Shown here: piece by piece, positions 42,725 through 52,314 of the stretch
Numbering within the stretch: the first letter of the stretch is position 1
Layout of the letters: every line of letters begins with the position of its first letter
Assembly: GCF_042140245.1 (NCBI RefSeq)
Contig: NZ_CP159483.1
Span: 1,054,001 to 1,118,000, forward strand
Length of the DNA stretch: 64,000 nucleotides
Direction: 5' to 3'
Source of the DNA: MH13 sp042140245
Lineage (GTDB): Bacteria > Pseudomonadota > Alphaproteobacteria > Rhizobiales > MH13
The notes under the pieces: model-generated
The model's input: only the letters and a program-made list of their open reading frames with translations
What the model was told of the DNA's origin: nothing
The model's database searches: none
Translations under genes and position numbers: made by a program

Positions 42725-43215
42725 GCCGCATCATCGCTCAGCCGCTCACTGCCGAAGCGTTCGCGCCGTTTGGCGATGTGCTGTCGGTGGATGGCGACCC
42801 GGACAGACTGATCAATCAGGGCCTTTGCGGGCGCTATCATGATCGAGCCAGGTTGGATTTTGGGCCGGACGGCAAGGCGGGCATCAGCCTCTTCAAAGCG
42901 CAGCTGCGGTCGCTGCCCTATACACTCGACATGATGGAGCGGCACCCGGAGGGGTCACAGGCGTTTCTGCCGATGGACACGCATCCGTTTCTGGTGATTG
43001 TCGCTCACGATGATGGCGGGAAACCCGGTACACCGAAGGCGTTTCTCACCCACACCGGCGAGGGCGTGAACTACCATCGCAGTGTCTGGCACGGTGTGTT
43101 GACCCCGCTTGCGGGCAATGGCCTGTTTGCCGTGGTGGACCGGATCGGTGAGACGCCCAACCTAGAAGAGCATTGGTTTGATACGCCCTATCAGGTGGTG
43201 GGGCAGGCGATTTGA
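42721..43215 (+). CDS. allA: ureidoglycolate lyase
   Basis: 164-aa cupin-like enzyme splitting ureidoglycolate into glyoxylate and urea. Family blocks: QPLTAEAFAPFGDVLSVDGD, GKAGISLFKAQLRSLPYTLD, MMERHPEGSQAFLPMD, and GEGVNYHRSVWHGVLTPLAG. ATG 42721 overlaps the preceding stop by four bases. Its urea product would feed the urease encoded in the window. Confidence 0.93.
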   Translation: MSRIIAQPLTAEAFAPFGDVLSVDGDPDRLINQGLCGRYHDRARLDFGPDGKAGISLFKAQLRSLPYTLDMMERHPEGSQAFLPMDTHPFLVIVAHDDGGKPGTPKAFLTHTGEGVNYHRSVWHGVLTPLAGNGLFAVVDRIGETPNLEEHWFDTPYQVVGQAI

Positions 43216-43365
43216 CAGCTCAATCGGCTTGATGATAGCTCGGTTTTGTTTTCGGCGTTGAGCGCGGCAGGCCCCAAAAGGCGACTTTGAGGGATGCAAC
43301 CGCGGCGCTAGCCCCGGAAATCAGGTTCTAAGGATATCCGGGGTTTCACAAACCGGAGAAGCCTT

Positions 43366-44757
43366 ATGAAAACCATCATCGAACCCTTCCGCATCAAGTC
43401 CGTTGAACCGATCCGCATGACCACGCGGGCCGAGCGCGAAGAGAAACTGCGTGCGGCCAAGTTCAACCTGTTTGCCCTCAAATCCGAGGATGTGATCATC
43501 GACTTGCTGACCGATAGCGGCACTGGCGCGATGAGCGCGCAGCAATGGTCCGCTGTCATGCAAGGCGATGAAAGCTATGCAGGTTCGCCCTCGTTCGAGC
43601 GTTTCAAACGCGCCGTTACCAATCTGATGCCCTTCAAGCACATCATCCCAACCCATCAGGGCCGAGCGGCGGAGGCGATTTTGATGTCGATCTTCGGCGG
43701 CGCTGGACGAACCATTCCGTCCAACACGCATTTCGACACCACGCGCGGGAACATTGAGGCGAGCGGCGCCGAGGCCCATGACCTCAACATCGCCGAAGGA
43801 CGCGACAGCCAATCGCTGCATCCCTTCAAGGGCAATATGGATCTGCAGGCGCTGGATGCGTTTTTGGCCGAGCATGGCGATGCGGTGCCGGTGGTGATGA
43901 TCACCATCACCAACAATGCCGGCGGTGGTCAGCCTGTGAGCCTAAAGAACATTCGCGCCACAGCGGCGCTTGCGCACAAGTACCACAAGCCCTTCATCAT
44001 CGATGGCTGTCGGTTCGCCGAGAATGCTTGGTTCATCAAGCAGCGCGAAGATGGTCAGCAGAACCGCTCCATCCAGGACATTGTGCGCGACTGTTTCAGC
44101 GTGGCTGATGGCATGACGATGAGCGCGAAAAAAGATGCTTTTGGCAACATCGGCGGCTGGTTGGCACTCAATGATGATGATCTTGCTGAACAGGCCCGTG
44201 TGAAGCTCATTCAGACGGAAGGCTTTCCCACCTATGGCGGCTTGGCAGGCCGTGATCTGGATGCTCTGGCCCAGGGGCTGGCTGAGATCGTCGATGAGAG
44301 CTACTTGCAATACCGCATTCGCACCAACGCCTATATCGTGGAGCGGCTGGATGCGATGGGCATTCCTGTGGTGAAGCCCGCCGGTGGGCATGCGGTCTTC
44401 ATCGATGCCAAGCGCTGGTTGCCCGCTATGGACCCGCTGCATTTTCCGGCTCACGCTGTGGCCTGCAAGCTCTATGAGATTGGCGGTATCCGTGCCTGCG
44501 AGATCGGCAGTGTGATGTTTGGGCGCCAACCGGATGGGTCAGAAAAACCTGCCGCGATGGAACTGGTGCGGCTTGCCTTTCCTCGGCGTACCTACACCCA
44601 GTCGCACGCTGACTACATTGTTGAAGCTTTCGAACAGTTGCAGGTTGAGGTCGACACGTTGCGCGGGTTTGCCATTACACAAGAGCCCAAACAGATGCGG
44701 CATTTCACCTGCCAGTTTGCGCCTCTTGATGCCTCTGGTGACAGGGCAGCGGCCTAG
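43366..44757 (+). CDS. tnaA: tryptophanase-type beta-eliminating lyase
   Basis: 463-aa PLP enzyme of the tryptophanase/tyrosine phenol-lyase family. PLP lysine motif MTMSAKKDAFGNIGGWL, more like TnaA than tyrosine phenol-lyase; IRACEIGSVMFGRQPDG likewise resembles TnaA; MPFKHIIPTHQGRAAE and TNNAGGGQPVSL are family hallmarks. Expected reaction: tryptophan to indole, pyruvate and ammonia, but substrate choice between related amino acids should be tested. ATG has GGAGAAG six bases upstream. Not obviously part of purine breakdown; no TnaC leader or transporter is present. Confidence 0.88.
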   Translation: MKTIIEPFRIKSVEPIRMTTRAEREEKLRAAKFNLFALKSEDVIIDLLTDSGTGAMSAQQWSAVMQGDESYAGSPSFERFKRAVTNLMPFKHIIPTHQGRAAEAILMSIFGGAGRTIPSNTHFDTTRGNIEASGAEAHDLNIAEGRDSQSLHPFKGNMDLQALDAFLAEHGDAVPVVMITITNNAGGGQPVSLKNIRATAALAHKYHKPFIIDGCRFAENAWFIKQREDGQQNRSIQDIVRDCFSVADGMTMSAKKDAFGNIGGWLALNDDDLAEQARVKLIQTEGFPTYGGLAGRDLDALAQGLAEIVDESYLQYRIRTNAYIVERLDAMGIPVVKPAGGHAVFIDAKRWLPAMDPLHFPAHAVACKLYEIGGIRACEIGSVMFGRQPDGSEKPAAMELVRLAFPRRTYTQSHADYIVEAFEQLQVEVDTLRGFAITQEPKQMRHFTCQFAPLDASGDRAAA

Positions 44758-44832
44758 GCGGCCCTTCAGACTTGACCAGGTCGATTGTCTTGCCGACGAT
44801 GGACCTGGTTTGTCGACCAAACAAAAAGAGGG

Positions 44833-44857
44833 CATGGCCAGGCAAAACCTGGCCATG
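44833..44857. repeat. intergenic inverted repeat CATGGCCAGG...CCTGGCCATG
   Basis: Perfect ten-base arms with loop CAAAA, 76 bases after the tnaA stop and 12 bases before the next ATG. Shares the ATGGCC core with the element at 18022-18044, suggesting a family of dispersed intergenic palindromes. Confidence 0.7.
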
Positions 44858-44868
44858 GCGCATCAGAG

Positions 44869-45162
44869 ATGTCGGAAAAGATCGCCGTCGAAAACGTCAA
44901 TGTGCCAGGGCACGTCACCAATGTGGACGCCGCCAAATATCACGCGATGAAAGAAGCTTTGCTTGCCGTGCTGCCAACTGAAGAGCCGGGCATGGTGGTG
45001 AAAGACGCTCTGGCGGCACTGAAACCCAATCTGCCAGACGATCTGTTTCCTGAAGGCAAAACATCGGGCTGGTGGCAGAAATGCGTGCAGCTTGATCTTG
45101 AAGCCAAGGGCTTGGTGAAGCGCCTTCCCACCAAGCCGATGCGGATTATGAAAACGAACTAG
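44869..45162 (+). CDS. small conserved-type soluble protein of unknown function
   Basis: 97 aa from ATG 44869. Sequence is helical with a winged-helix feel: AAKYHAMKEALLAVLPTEEP, MVVKDALAALKPNLPDDLFP, TSGWWQKCVQLDLEAKGLVK, and a basic end LPTKPMRIMK. The WWQK-V-LDLEAKG block looks like a conserved family core. No signal peptide. Overlaps the convergent Gfo/Idh gene by four bases. Confidence 0.75.
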   Translation: MSEKIAVENVNVPGHVTNVDAAKYHAMKEALLAVLPTEEPGMVVKDALAALKPNLPDDLFPEGKTSGWWQKCVQLDLEAKGLVKRLPTKPMRIMKTN

Positions 45163-46160
45163 CTCGCTGATGCTTCGCGGGCCTTGGCAAAGACCGCATC
45201 GATCATTGCTTGTGTGCCGCGCGCATCCTCCAAGGTCCAGGGATAGGGCTCGCCGGTGCGCACCGACCGGCTGAAAGTTTCAACCTGATCAACATAATGG
45301 TTGGCGGCGGCGAAGCGCTCGGTCGTGACCGATGCGCCATGGCCATTGCCGATGTTGCGATGCAGCTCAACCAAAGCTGGGCCGTAGAGATTGGCATTGA
45401 AGGGTGCGGTCAGCCGGATAACGCCTTCTTCGCCCATAAATGTCATCTCTTGAAACGGATGCATGCGCATTGAGTTCACCCAATGCGCAGTAAAGCCATC
45501 AAAGCGGGCTGAGACCCGTGCCAAAACGTCTACGCCATTTTCAAAATCGACATCCGCATGGGTGATGGAAAGGGGCTCCTGCCCTGTGACCCAGCGTGTC
45601 GCGCCATAGGTGTAGACGCCAATATCTGGGATGCCGCCGCCGCCGGACTCTGGGCGGTTTCGAATGTTGTCCGGGTCAGCGGCATTGTCATAGCTGAAGA
45701 GCCCGTCCACATGGATGAGCTTGCCGATGGCACCATCGCGATACAGCTCGCGTGCCCGTTGCCATTGGGCGTGGTGAACAATCATGTAGGCTTCGCTCGC
45801 CAACAAACCTGACGCGTCCCTGGCGGAGATCAGATCATCGATCTCTACCGCGCTCATCGCGATGGGCTTTTCGGTCAGCACATGTTTGCCAGCGGCCAGG
45901 GCTTTCTTCGTCCATCCCACATGCAGATGGTTGGGCAGTGGAATGTAGACGGCCTCAATATCTGGGTCTGCCAGCAGTGCGTCATAGCTTTCGTGGATGC
46001 GTAGGCCGGGATTGAAAGCGGTGAACCCGGCTGCTTTTTCCGCGCTGGAGGTCGCAAGCGCGGCAAAGTCCGCGCCCTCGGCGGCGTGGATCGCGCGCGC
46101 CATTTGCTCGCGTGCGAAATTGGCAGCACCCAGCACGCCCCAACGGACAGGTTCACTCAT
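45159..46160 (-). CDS. Gfo/Idh/MocA family oxidoreductase
   Basis: 333-aa NAD(P)-dependent dehydrogenase of the glucose-fructose oxidoreductase type. ATG 46160 has GGGAG six bases upstream. Rossmann fold RWGVLGAANFAREQMARAI, the EKPIAMS catalytic motif (lysine of E-K-P) near residue 95, and a GGIPDIGVYTYGATRWVTG block typical of C-terminal domains. Substrate unknown (sugar or inositol-like). Lies between tryptophanase and guanine deaminase, with no clear link to either. Confidence 0.9.
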   Translation of the reverse strand: MSEPVRWGVLGAANFAREQMARAIHAAEGADFAALATSSAEKAAGFTAFNPGLRIHESYDALLADPDIEAVYIPLPNHLHVGWTKKALAAGKHVLTEKPIAMSAVEIDDLISARDASGLLASEAYMIVHHAQWQRARELYRDGAIGKLIHVDGLFSYDNAADPDNIRNRPESGGGGIPDIGVYTYGATRWVTGQEPLSITHADVDFENGVDVLARVSARFDGFTAHWVNSMRMHPFQEMTFMGEEGVIRLTAPFNANLYGPALVELHRNIGNGHGASVTTERFAAANHYVDQVETFSRSVRTGEPYPWTLEDARGTQAMIDAVFAKAREASAS

Positions 46161-46289
46161 CGTCATCTCCCGGCTGATTGTTGTTTCGTCCGGTGTAGCG
46201 GAAAGTGTCCTGGTCTTGATAGCCCTTGGCACCATCGGCCAGGAAACACGCCAGGCGCTATCGCGCGCCCGGCGGTGACTACGTCGTTG

Positions 46290-47588
46290 CTAGCTGAGGG
46301 CTGATTTCAGTGGCACACCAGCCACATAGGTCTCGGTGATCATGCGGTTGTCGGCAAGCGTTTGGAGGAGGAACAGCTCTTCCTCCAACGTTTCCACGCG
46401 CTCCATCTTCAACGCTGAGGCTGGCATGGCCGAGGCGTTGAGCACGACGATGTCGGCATCGCTGCCAGCGTCGAGCGTGCCGATCTTTGCCTCCATGCCA
46501 AGAGCTTGCGCGTTGCCCAAGGTCATGGCGAAGAAGGTTTGCAGCGGATGCATGCGGTCACCTTGCAGCTGAGCGACCTTGTAGCCAACATCCATGGTGC
46601 GCAGCATGGAATAGCTGGTGCCACCGCCAATATCGGTCGCATAGCCGATGCGCACGCCTTCTTCTTGCAAGACTTTGTGGGGAAAGAGACCGGAGCCGAG
46701 AAAGAGGTTGGATGTTGGGCACGATACCGCCACAGCTCCAGCTTCGGCCATGGCAGCGCGCTCGCGCGGTTTCAAGTGGATGCAATGACCATAGAGCGCG
46801 CGGTCATTAAACAGGCCGAAGCGCTCGTAAACAGCGGTATAGTCTTCATCTTCAGGATAAAGCTCAGCAACGCGGGCAATCTCGCCATCATTTTCGGACA
46901 GATGCGATTGAATCAGGCAGGTTGGATGCTCACGCGCGAGCGTGCCTGCTGCTTCCAACTGCTCCGGTGTTGAGGTGATCGCAAAGCGCGGTGTGATGGC
47001 GTAGGTCGCTCGCCCTTTGCCGTGCCAGCGCTCGATCAGTGCTTTGGTGTCATCATAGCTGGACTGAGCCGTGTCGGTCAGCGCATCTGGTGCTTCACGG
47101 TCCATCATCACCTTACCACCGGCCATGGCCATGTTGCGTTTGGCTGCGGCGGTGAAAAAGGCATCAGCACTGTTGGCATGCACCGAGCAAAAGGCGACCG
47201 CCGTGGTGGTGCCGTAGCGGATCAGCTCGTTCATAAAGAGATCGGCAATGCGCTCAGCATGCGCCTCATCGGTAAAGCGCTGCTCTTCGATGAAGGTGTA
47301 ACGGTTCAACCATTCCAGCAGACTGCCGGCATAGGAACCCACAACCTGCATTTGCGGATAGTGGATGTGCGGGTCGATAAAGCCTGGCACAATCAGGTTC
47401 GGGCGATGATCAATGATCTCTGCGTTTGGGTGAGCCATTGTCAGGGCGTCGAACGGCCCGTGCGCAATGATTTTGCCATCTTCAATGAGGACGGCGCCAT
47501 CGGTGTGATAGCTGTAGGCCCGGTGGTCCTCACCATTGATGGGGCGGCGGTGAAAGGTGAGCGTGCGCCCGCGCAGCAACGTGCTCAT
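46290..47588 (-). CDS. guaD: guanine deaminase
   Basis: 432-aa amidohydrolase-superfamily zinc enzyme turning guanine into xanthine. Zinc ligands in GFIDPHIHYPQMQVVGSYAG, a second site in HLSENDGEIARVAELYPEDE, HCIHLKPRERAAMAEAG and YATDIGGGTSYSMLRTM. The Y-E-R-F-GLF signature AVYERFGLFNDRALYGHCI supports guanine deaminase over other purine deaminases. Its start overlaps the xdhC stop by four bases, so it forms an xdhABC-guaD operon. Confidence 0.93.
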   Translation of the reverse strand: MSTLLRGRTLTFHRRPINGEDHRAYSYHTDGAVLIEDGKIIAHGPFDALTMAHPNAEIIDHRPNLIVPGFIDPHIHYPQMQVVGSYAGSLLEWLNRYTFIEEQRFTDEAHAERIADLFMNELIRYGTTTAVAFCSVHANSADAFFTAAAKRNMAMAGGKVMMDREAPDALTDTAQSSYDDTKALIERWHGKGRATYAITPRFAITSTPEQLEAAGTLAREHPTCLIQSHLSENDGEIARVAELYPEDEDYTAVYERFGLFNDRALYGHCIHLKPRERAAMAEAGAVAVSCPTSNLFLGSGLFPHKVLQEEGVRIGYATDIGGGTSYSMLRTMDVGYKVAQLQGDRMHPLQTFFAMTLGNAQALGMEAKIGTLDAGSDADIVVLNASAMPASALKMERVETLEEELFLLQTLADNRMITETYVAGVPLKSALS

Positions 47589-48475
47589 GCTGGCACCTCC
47601 GCGTTTGCGCTACGGGTTGGCTGTTCCGTCTCGCCAGCTTCAGCATACACGCCGACTGCCTGCATCACCTCGGCGGCAACCATCGCAGCGATGACGGCCG
47701 GGCGTTTGTCGGTCAGTTTGGAGGCGCCGATGGGCATGGTGAGTTGATCCAGACCATCTCGATGGCCCGTTTCTTTTTCAAACCACCGGGTGAAGGTGGC
47801 GCGTTTGGTCGCCGACCCGATCATGCCGATGTAAGCAACATCATTGGCTGTGCGGCTGCGGTCTAAAGCTTCGCGGGTGAGAAGAAAATCAAGCGAGTGG
47901 TCATGCGTCAGCATGATGAAGGCGCTGCCAGAGGATGCAGCGCGAATGTGTGTTTCGGGCAACGGGGTCAAATCCTGATCAATGGCTGATCCGGCCAGAG
48001 CGAGTTCATCCTCGCGGCTGTCGATCAGCAAGCTGTTCACAGGCAAGGGCAAAAGCGCGTGGGCCAATGCTCTGCCCACATGACCTGCACCGAAGATGTA
48101 AACGGAAGGTTGATTTTGCTTAGCCGTCTCAACGTGTGACGTTACGGCCTGGGCCATGTCTGGTCTTAGCCTAGCCAAAAGTAGGGTGATGTGACCGCCG
48201 CAGCATTGGCCGATCTCCGGGCCAAGCGGCACGGATAGGCTGGTTTGGTTGTCTTGATGTGTCGGTTGCTGGGAGAGCATGCGGCGTGCCGCATCGATGG
48301 CCATATATTCCAACTGGCCGCCACCAATGGTGCCCAAAACATCGCTTGATGATACCAGCATCTGCGTGCCAGCGATGCGCGGTGTTGAACCTTTGGCGTC
48401 GCTAACCGTAACCAGCACACAGGGCGTGTTGCGCGCGAAACGCTCAATCTCATCAGGGTGGGCGACATCCAGCAT
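47585..48475 (-). CDS. xdhC: xanthine dehydrogenase accessory protein XdhC
   Basis: 296-aa protein that inserts sulfurated molybdenum cofactor into XdhB. CoxI/XdhC_CoxI domains: VLVTVSDAKGSTPRIAGTQM at the N-terminus, GTIGGGQLEYMAIDAARRML, then the Rossmann part SVYIFGAGHVGRALAHALL and YIGMIGSATKRATFTRWFE. 21 bases after xdhB and overlapping guaD. Confidence 0.93.
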   Translation of the reverse strand: MLDVAHPDEIERFARNTPCVLVTVSDAKGSTPRIAGTQMLVSSSDVLGTIGGGQLEYMAIDAARRMLSQQPTHQDNQTSLSVPLGPEIGQCCGGHITLLLARLRPDMAQAVTSHVETAKQNQPSVYIFGAGHVGRALAHALLPLPVNSLLIDSREDELALAGSAIDQDLTPLPETHIRAASSGSAFIMLTHDHSLDFLLTREALDRSRTANDVAYIGMIGSATKRATFTRWFEKETGHRDGLDQLTMPIGASKLTDKRPAVIAAMVAAEVMQAVGVYAEAGETEQPTRSANAEVPA

Positions 48476-48496
48476 GAAGGCCTTTCGGGGCGCGTT

Positions 48497-50839
48497 CTAC
48501 GTCCGCCCCCGCAATCGCTCCACCGCCATCAAAATACGTTCAGGTGTGCATGGCGTGTCAAGGCAGGGACATGCCGCATAGTTACCGACACTGGCCACAG
48601 CCATTGAGAGCGCTTCGACCACGCTCGCGGCCAGCATAAAGGGCGGCTCGCCAACGGCTTTGGACCGGCGAATGGTGCGCTCTTTGTTGACTGACCAGCT
48701 GACGAGCTTGGTGTTGAACGTGGCGGGCCGGTCGGACGCCAGCGGGATCTTGTAGGTAGAGGGCGCGTGGGTGCGCAGTTGGCCCTTGTCATCCCACCAG
48801 AGCTCCTCGGTGGTGAGCCACCCCATGCCTTGGATGAATGCGCCTTCGACTTGACCGATATCGATGGCCGGGTTCAGCGATTTGCCGACATCGTGCAGCA
48901 GATCAGTGCGATCAACATGATACTCGCCGGTGAGCGTGTCGATGGAGACTTCTGATACCGCCGCTCCATAAGCAAAGTAGAAAAACGGGTTGCCTTGCCC
49001 GGTGTCACGATTCCAGTGAATGCCCGGGGTTTTGTAGAAGCCAGCCGCTGAGAGGTGGATGCGCTTCATATAGGCCTGGTCCACCAGGTCAGGGAACGGG
49101 ATGCGCTGATTGCCGACCCGCACCACATTGGCTTCAAACACCACCTGTTCCTTGGTGACCTGATACTCTTCGCAAGCAAAGTCGATCAGCCGGTCTTTGA
49201 TTTGGTTCGCCGCGTTATCGGCGGCCATGCCGTTGAGGTCCGAGCCTGAGGAGGCCGCCGTGGCGGAGGTGTTCGGCACTTTCTCCGTGGTGGTGGCGGT
49301 GATTTTTACCTTATCCAGATCGATCTGGAACGTGTCGGCGACCACCTGCGCGACCTTGGTGTTGAGCCCTTGGCCCATCTCCGTGCCGCCATGGTTCAGA
49401 TGCACCGACCCATCGCGGTAGACATGCACCAGCGCGCCCGCCTGATTGTACCAGGTGGCGGTGAAGGATATGCCGAACTTTACCGGTGTCAGTGCGATGC
49501 CCTTTTTGATGATCGGGTTCGTTTCGTTGAAGGCCAAAATGGCTTCGCGGCGTGCCTGGTAGTTGCAAGTTTCTTCCAGCTCATCGACGACGCGGTGGAT
49601 GATGTTGTCGGTGACCTTCTGATGGTAAGGCGTCACCGAACGGGCGTTCTCCTCGCCTTCGCGGTCGTAGAAATTGATCCGCCGGATTTCCAGTGGGTCT
49701 TTGCCCAGCTTGTAGGCGATCTCCTCTACAATACGCTCGCCGACAATCAGCCCTTGTGGGCCGCCAAAACCTCTGAATGCGGTGTTGGAGACGGTGTTGG
49801 TTTTCAGCGGTTCTGATTGCAGCAGAACGTGCGGGTAGTAGTAGCAATTGTCGGCATGAAAGAGCGCACGGTCAGTTACTGGCCCTGACAGATCAGCGGA
49901 GAATCCACAGCGGGCAGCAAAGGTGCCGGAGACAGCCTCGATGCGGCCCTCATCATCATAGCCAACATCATAATCGACCACGAAATCATGCCGCTTGCCG
50001 GTGGTGATCATGTCATCGTCGCGGTCGGGCCGGATTTTCACCGCTTTGCCGAACTTCTTGGCTGCCACAGCTGCGACGGCTGCAAACTGGTTGCTCTGCG
50101 TTTCTTTGCCACCAAAGCCGCCCCCCATGCGGCGTACATTCACGGTGACCGCTGCTGATGGCACGCCGAGAACATGGGCGACCATGTGCTGCACTTCGGA
50201 TGGGTGCTGGGTGGAGGAATAGACGGTCATATCGTCGTCCTCGCCTGGGATGGCGAGCGCGATATGGCCTTCCAAATACATATGATCCTGGCCGCCAATC
50301 TCGTAGCGGCCCTGCAGGCGGTTGGTGGCAGCTTCCAGCGCCGAGGCTGCATTGCCGCGCTTCAACGTCAGCGGCTTGGTGACATTGGGGTAGTCCGCTT
50401 CGCGTGCCTCATCAACCGAGCGGGCGAAAGGGCGCTCGCCATATTCGACCTTGGCTTTTTGGGCAGCGGCGCGGGCGAACTCGCGGCTGGTTGCAACGAC
50501 CGCAAACATGGCCTGGCCAAAAAAATGCACCTCACCATCGGCCAGCACCGGTTCATCGTGCAGATGGGTCGGCGAAATATCGTTGGAGGCTGGCATATCG
50601 CGACTGGTGAGCACGCCCACCACACCGGGTGAGGACCGCACGGCAGAGAGGTCCATGGCCTCAATCGTGCCGTTGGCGCAGGTGGATAGTCCCAGATAGG
50701 CGTGCAGCGTGCTGGCGGGCGTTTCGATGTCGTCGGTGTAGACCGCCTGACCCGTCACATGCTTGTGGCCGGAATCATGCTTGGTCGGCTGGTGCACGCC
50801 GCCTTTGATGGCGACGAGGTCGCTCACATGCTCGTTCAT
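48497..50839 (-). CDS. xdhB: xanthine dehydrogenase molybdopterin-binding subunit
   Basis: 780-aa molybdenum hydroxylase subunit oxidising hypoxanthine and xanthine to urate. Motifs: VTGQAVYTDDIETPASTLHA at the start, VNVRRMGGGFGGKETQ, TAFRGFGGPQG (Moco-binding glycines), LNHGGTEMGQGLNTKVAQV, TAASSGSDLNGMAAD, and the catalytic glutamate region SKAVGEPPFMLAASV. Starts with a four-base overlap with xdhA. Requires XdhC, encoded next. Confidence 0.96.
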   Translation of the reverse strand: MNEHVSDLVAIKGGVHQPTKHDSGHKHVTGQAVYTDDIETPASTLHAYLGLSTCANGTIEAMDLSAVRSSPGVVGVLTSRDMPASNDISPTHLHDEPVLADGEVHFFGQAMFAVVATSREFARAAAQKAKVEYGERPFARSVDEAREADYPNVTKPLTLKRGNAASALEAATNRLQGRYEIGGQDHMYLEGHIALAIPGEDDDMTVYSSTQHPSEVQHMVAHVLGVPSAAVTVNVRRMGGGFGGKETQSNQFAAVAAVAAKKFGKAVKIRPDRDDDMITTGKRHDFVVDYDVGYDDEGRIEAVSGTFAARCGFSADLSGPVTDRALFHADNCYYYPHVLLQSEPLKTNTVSNTAFRGFGGPQGLIVGERIVEEIAYKLGKDPLEIRRINFYDREGEENARSVTPYHQKVTDNIIHRVVDELEETCNYQARREAILAFNETNPIIKKGIALTPVKFGISFTATWYNQAGALVHVYRDGSVHLNHGGTEMGQGLNTKVAQVVADTFQIDLDKVKITATTTEKVPNTSATAASSGSDLNGMAADNAANQIKDRLIDFACEEYQVTKEQVVFEANVVRVGNQRIPFPDLVDQAYMKRIHLSAAGFYKTPGIHWNRDTGQGNPFFYFAYGAAVSEVSIDTLTGEYHVDRTDLLHDVGKSLNPAIDIGQVEGAFIQGMGWLTTEELWWDDKGQLRTHAPSTYKIPLASDRPATFNTKLVSWSVNKERTIRRSKAVGEPPFMLAASVVEALSMAVASVGNYAACPCLDTPCTPERILMAVERLRGRT

Positions 50840-52314
50840 GCCGCGACCTCACGCGTCAAGCGCACCGGATGATCCTGTTTGGCGTGCTCCAGATAGAAGC
50901 GGGTGAGAAGATTTTCTGCGGCTTTCAAGCGATAATCTGCTGTTGCCCGCCAATCGGTAAGTGGCTGATAATCTTTAGAAAACTCAACTTTCGCAGCGTC
51001 GGTGGTGCCTTGCTTCCAAGGTTTGCCGATGAGGGCGTGTTCAACATGTTTGGCGCGTGCCGGCGTGCCAGCCATTCCGCCAAAGGCTATGCGGGCTGAA
51101 GATACCGTTCCGCTGGTCACGATGAGCGAGAAAGCGCCGCAGAGCGCAGAAATGTCTTCATCGCGGCGCTTGGAAATCTTGTAAACGGCGTTCAACGAGT
51201 CGTCTTTTGGTTTGGGAAGCGTCAGGCTTTCGACAAATTCGTCGGGACGGCGATCCTGCTTGCCGTAGGTCAGGAAAAAATCCTCAAGCGGGAGCGTGCG
51301 GGCCCCGGATTTGGAGCGCAGAGCCAGTGTTGCGCCAAGCGCGATGAAGGCCGGTGGCGTGTCGCCGATGGGCGAGCCGTTGGCGATGTTGCCGCCGAGC
51401 GTGCCCATGTTGCGCACCTGTTCGCCGCCAATGCGCCACCAAAGTTCTTCCATGTGCGGGAAATGCTCTTGCAGCACGGGCACGAAAGCTGAGTAGCTGA
51501 CGCCTGCGCCGATGGTCACGGCGTCATCGGTTGTGGTCACGCTTTGCAGGTCGTTTATGCCACCTACAAAGATCACCGGTGAAATGGCGCGATGATCCTT
51601 GTTGACCCAAAGTCCGACATCGGTCGCGCCGGCCACGATGGTGGCGTCATGGTGTTCGGCGAGAAGGTCAGCAAGATGGTCTGGGGTTTGCGGGATGAAA
51701 AACCTTTCGGGGCCCGCCTCGCTTGTTGCGCTGACATCCACCAAGCTCTCATCGGCCCAGGCGGTCAGTTGCTCGGTGATGCGCTCGCGTTGGGTCATCA
51801 GCACGTCTTCTGCGACCGATCCGTAGGTTGAGATCGCCTTGGCCGCTTTGATGATGGGCTCATAGCCCGTGCAACGGCAGAGGTTGCCCTGCAGGGCCGT
51901 TTCGATCTGCGTTTCGGTCGGGTTAGGTCTCTCCATCCACAGCGCGTAAAGGCTCATCACAATGCCTGGCGTGCAAAAACCGCACTGGGAGCCATGAAAA
52001 TCGACCATGGCCTGCTGCACCGGGTGCAGCGCGCCGCCTTGTGCCAGGCTTTCCACCGTCACCACATGGCAACCATCCAGCGACCCCAGAAAGCGGATGC
52101 AGGCGTTGAGGCTTTGATAGGCCAAGCCATTGGGCCCAAGTCGTCCCACCAGCACCGTGCAAGCGCCGCAATCACCCTCGTTGCAGCCCTCTTTGGTGCC
52201 GGTCAGTCCACGTTCCAACCGCAGAAAGTCGAGCAGCGTTGTGGTGGCGCGAACATCATCGCGCTCGACCAGCTGATCGTTGAGCAGAAAGCGGATGGAT
52301 TTGCGAATTGCCAT
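50836..52314 (-). CDS. xdhA: xanthine dehydrogenase FeS/FAD subunit
   Basis: 492-aa subunit carrying two 2Fe-2S clusters and FAD. First cluster GTKEGCNEGDCGACTVLVG, second SQCGFCTPGIVMSLYALW and LQGNLCRCTGYEP. FAD domain: TIVAGATDVGLWVNKDHRAI, MGTLGGNIANGSPIGDTPPA. First gene of the xdhABC-guaD unit. Upstream is an inverted repeat GTTTGGCA...TGCCAAAC about 100 bases before the start. Confidence 0.96.
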   Translation of the reverse strand: MAIRKSIRFLLNDQLVERDDVRATTTLLDFLRLERGLTGTKEGCNEGDCGACTVLVGRLGPNGLAYQSLNACIRFLGSLDGCHVVTVESLAQGGALHPVQQAMVDFHGSQCGFCTPGIVMSLYALWMERPNPTETQIETALQGNLCRCTGYEPIIKAAKAISTYGSVAEDVLMTQRERITEQLTAWADESLVDVSATSEAGPERFFIPQTPDHLADLLAEHHDATIVAGATDVGLWVNKDHRAISPVIFVGGINDLQSVTTTDDAVTIGAGVSYSAFVPVLQEHFPHMEELWWRIGGEQVRNMGTLGGNIANGSPIGDTPPAFIALGATLALRSKSGARTLPLEDFFLTYGKQDRRPDEFVESLTLPKPKDDSLNAVYKISKRRDEDISALCGAFSLIVTSGTVSSARIAFGGMAGTPARAKHVEHALIGKPWKQGTTDAAKVEFSKDYQPLTDWRATADYRLKAAENLLTRFYLEHAKQDHPVRLTREVAA

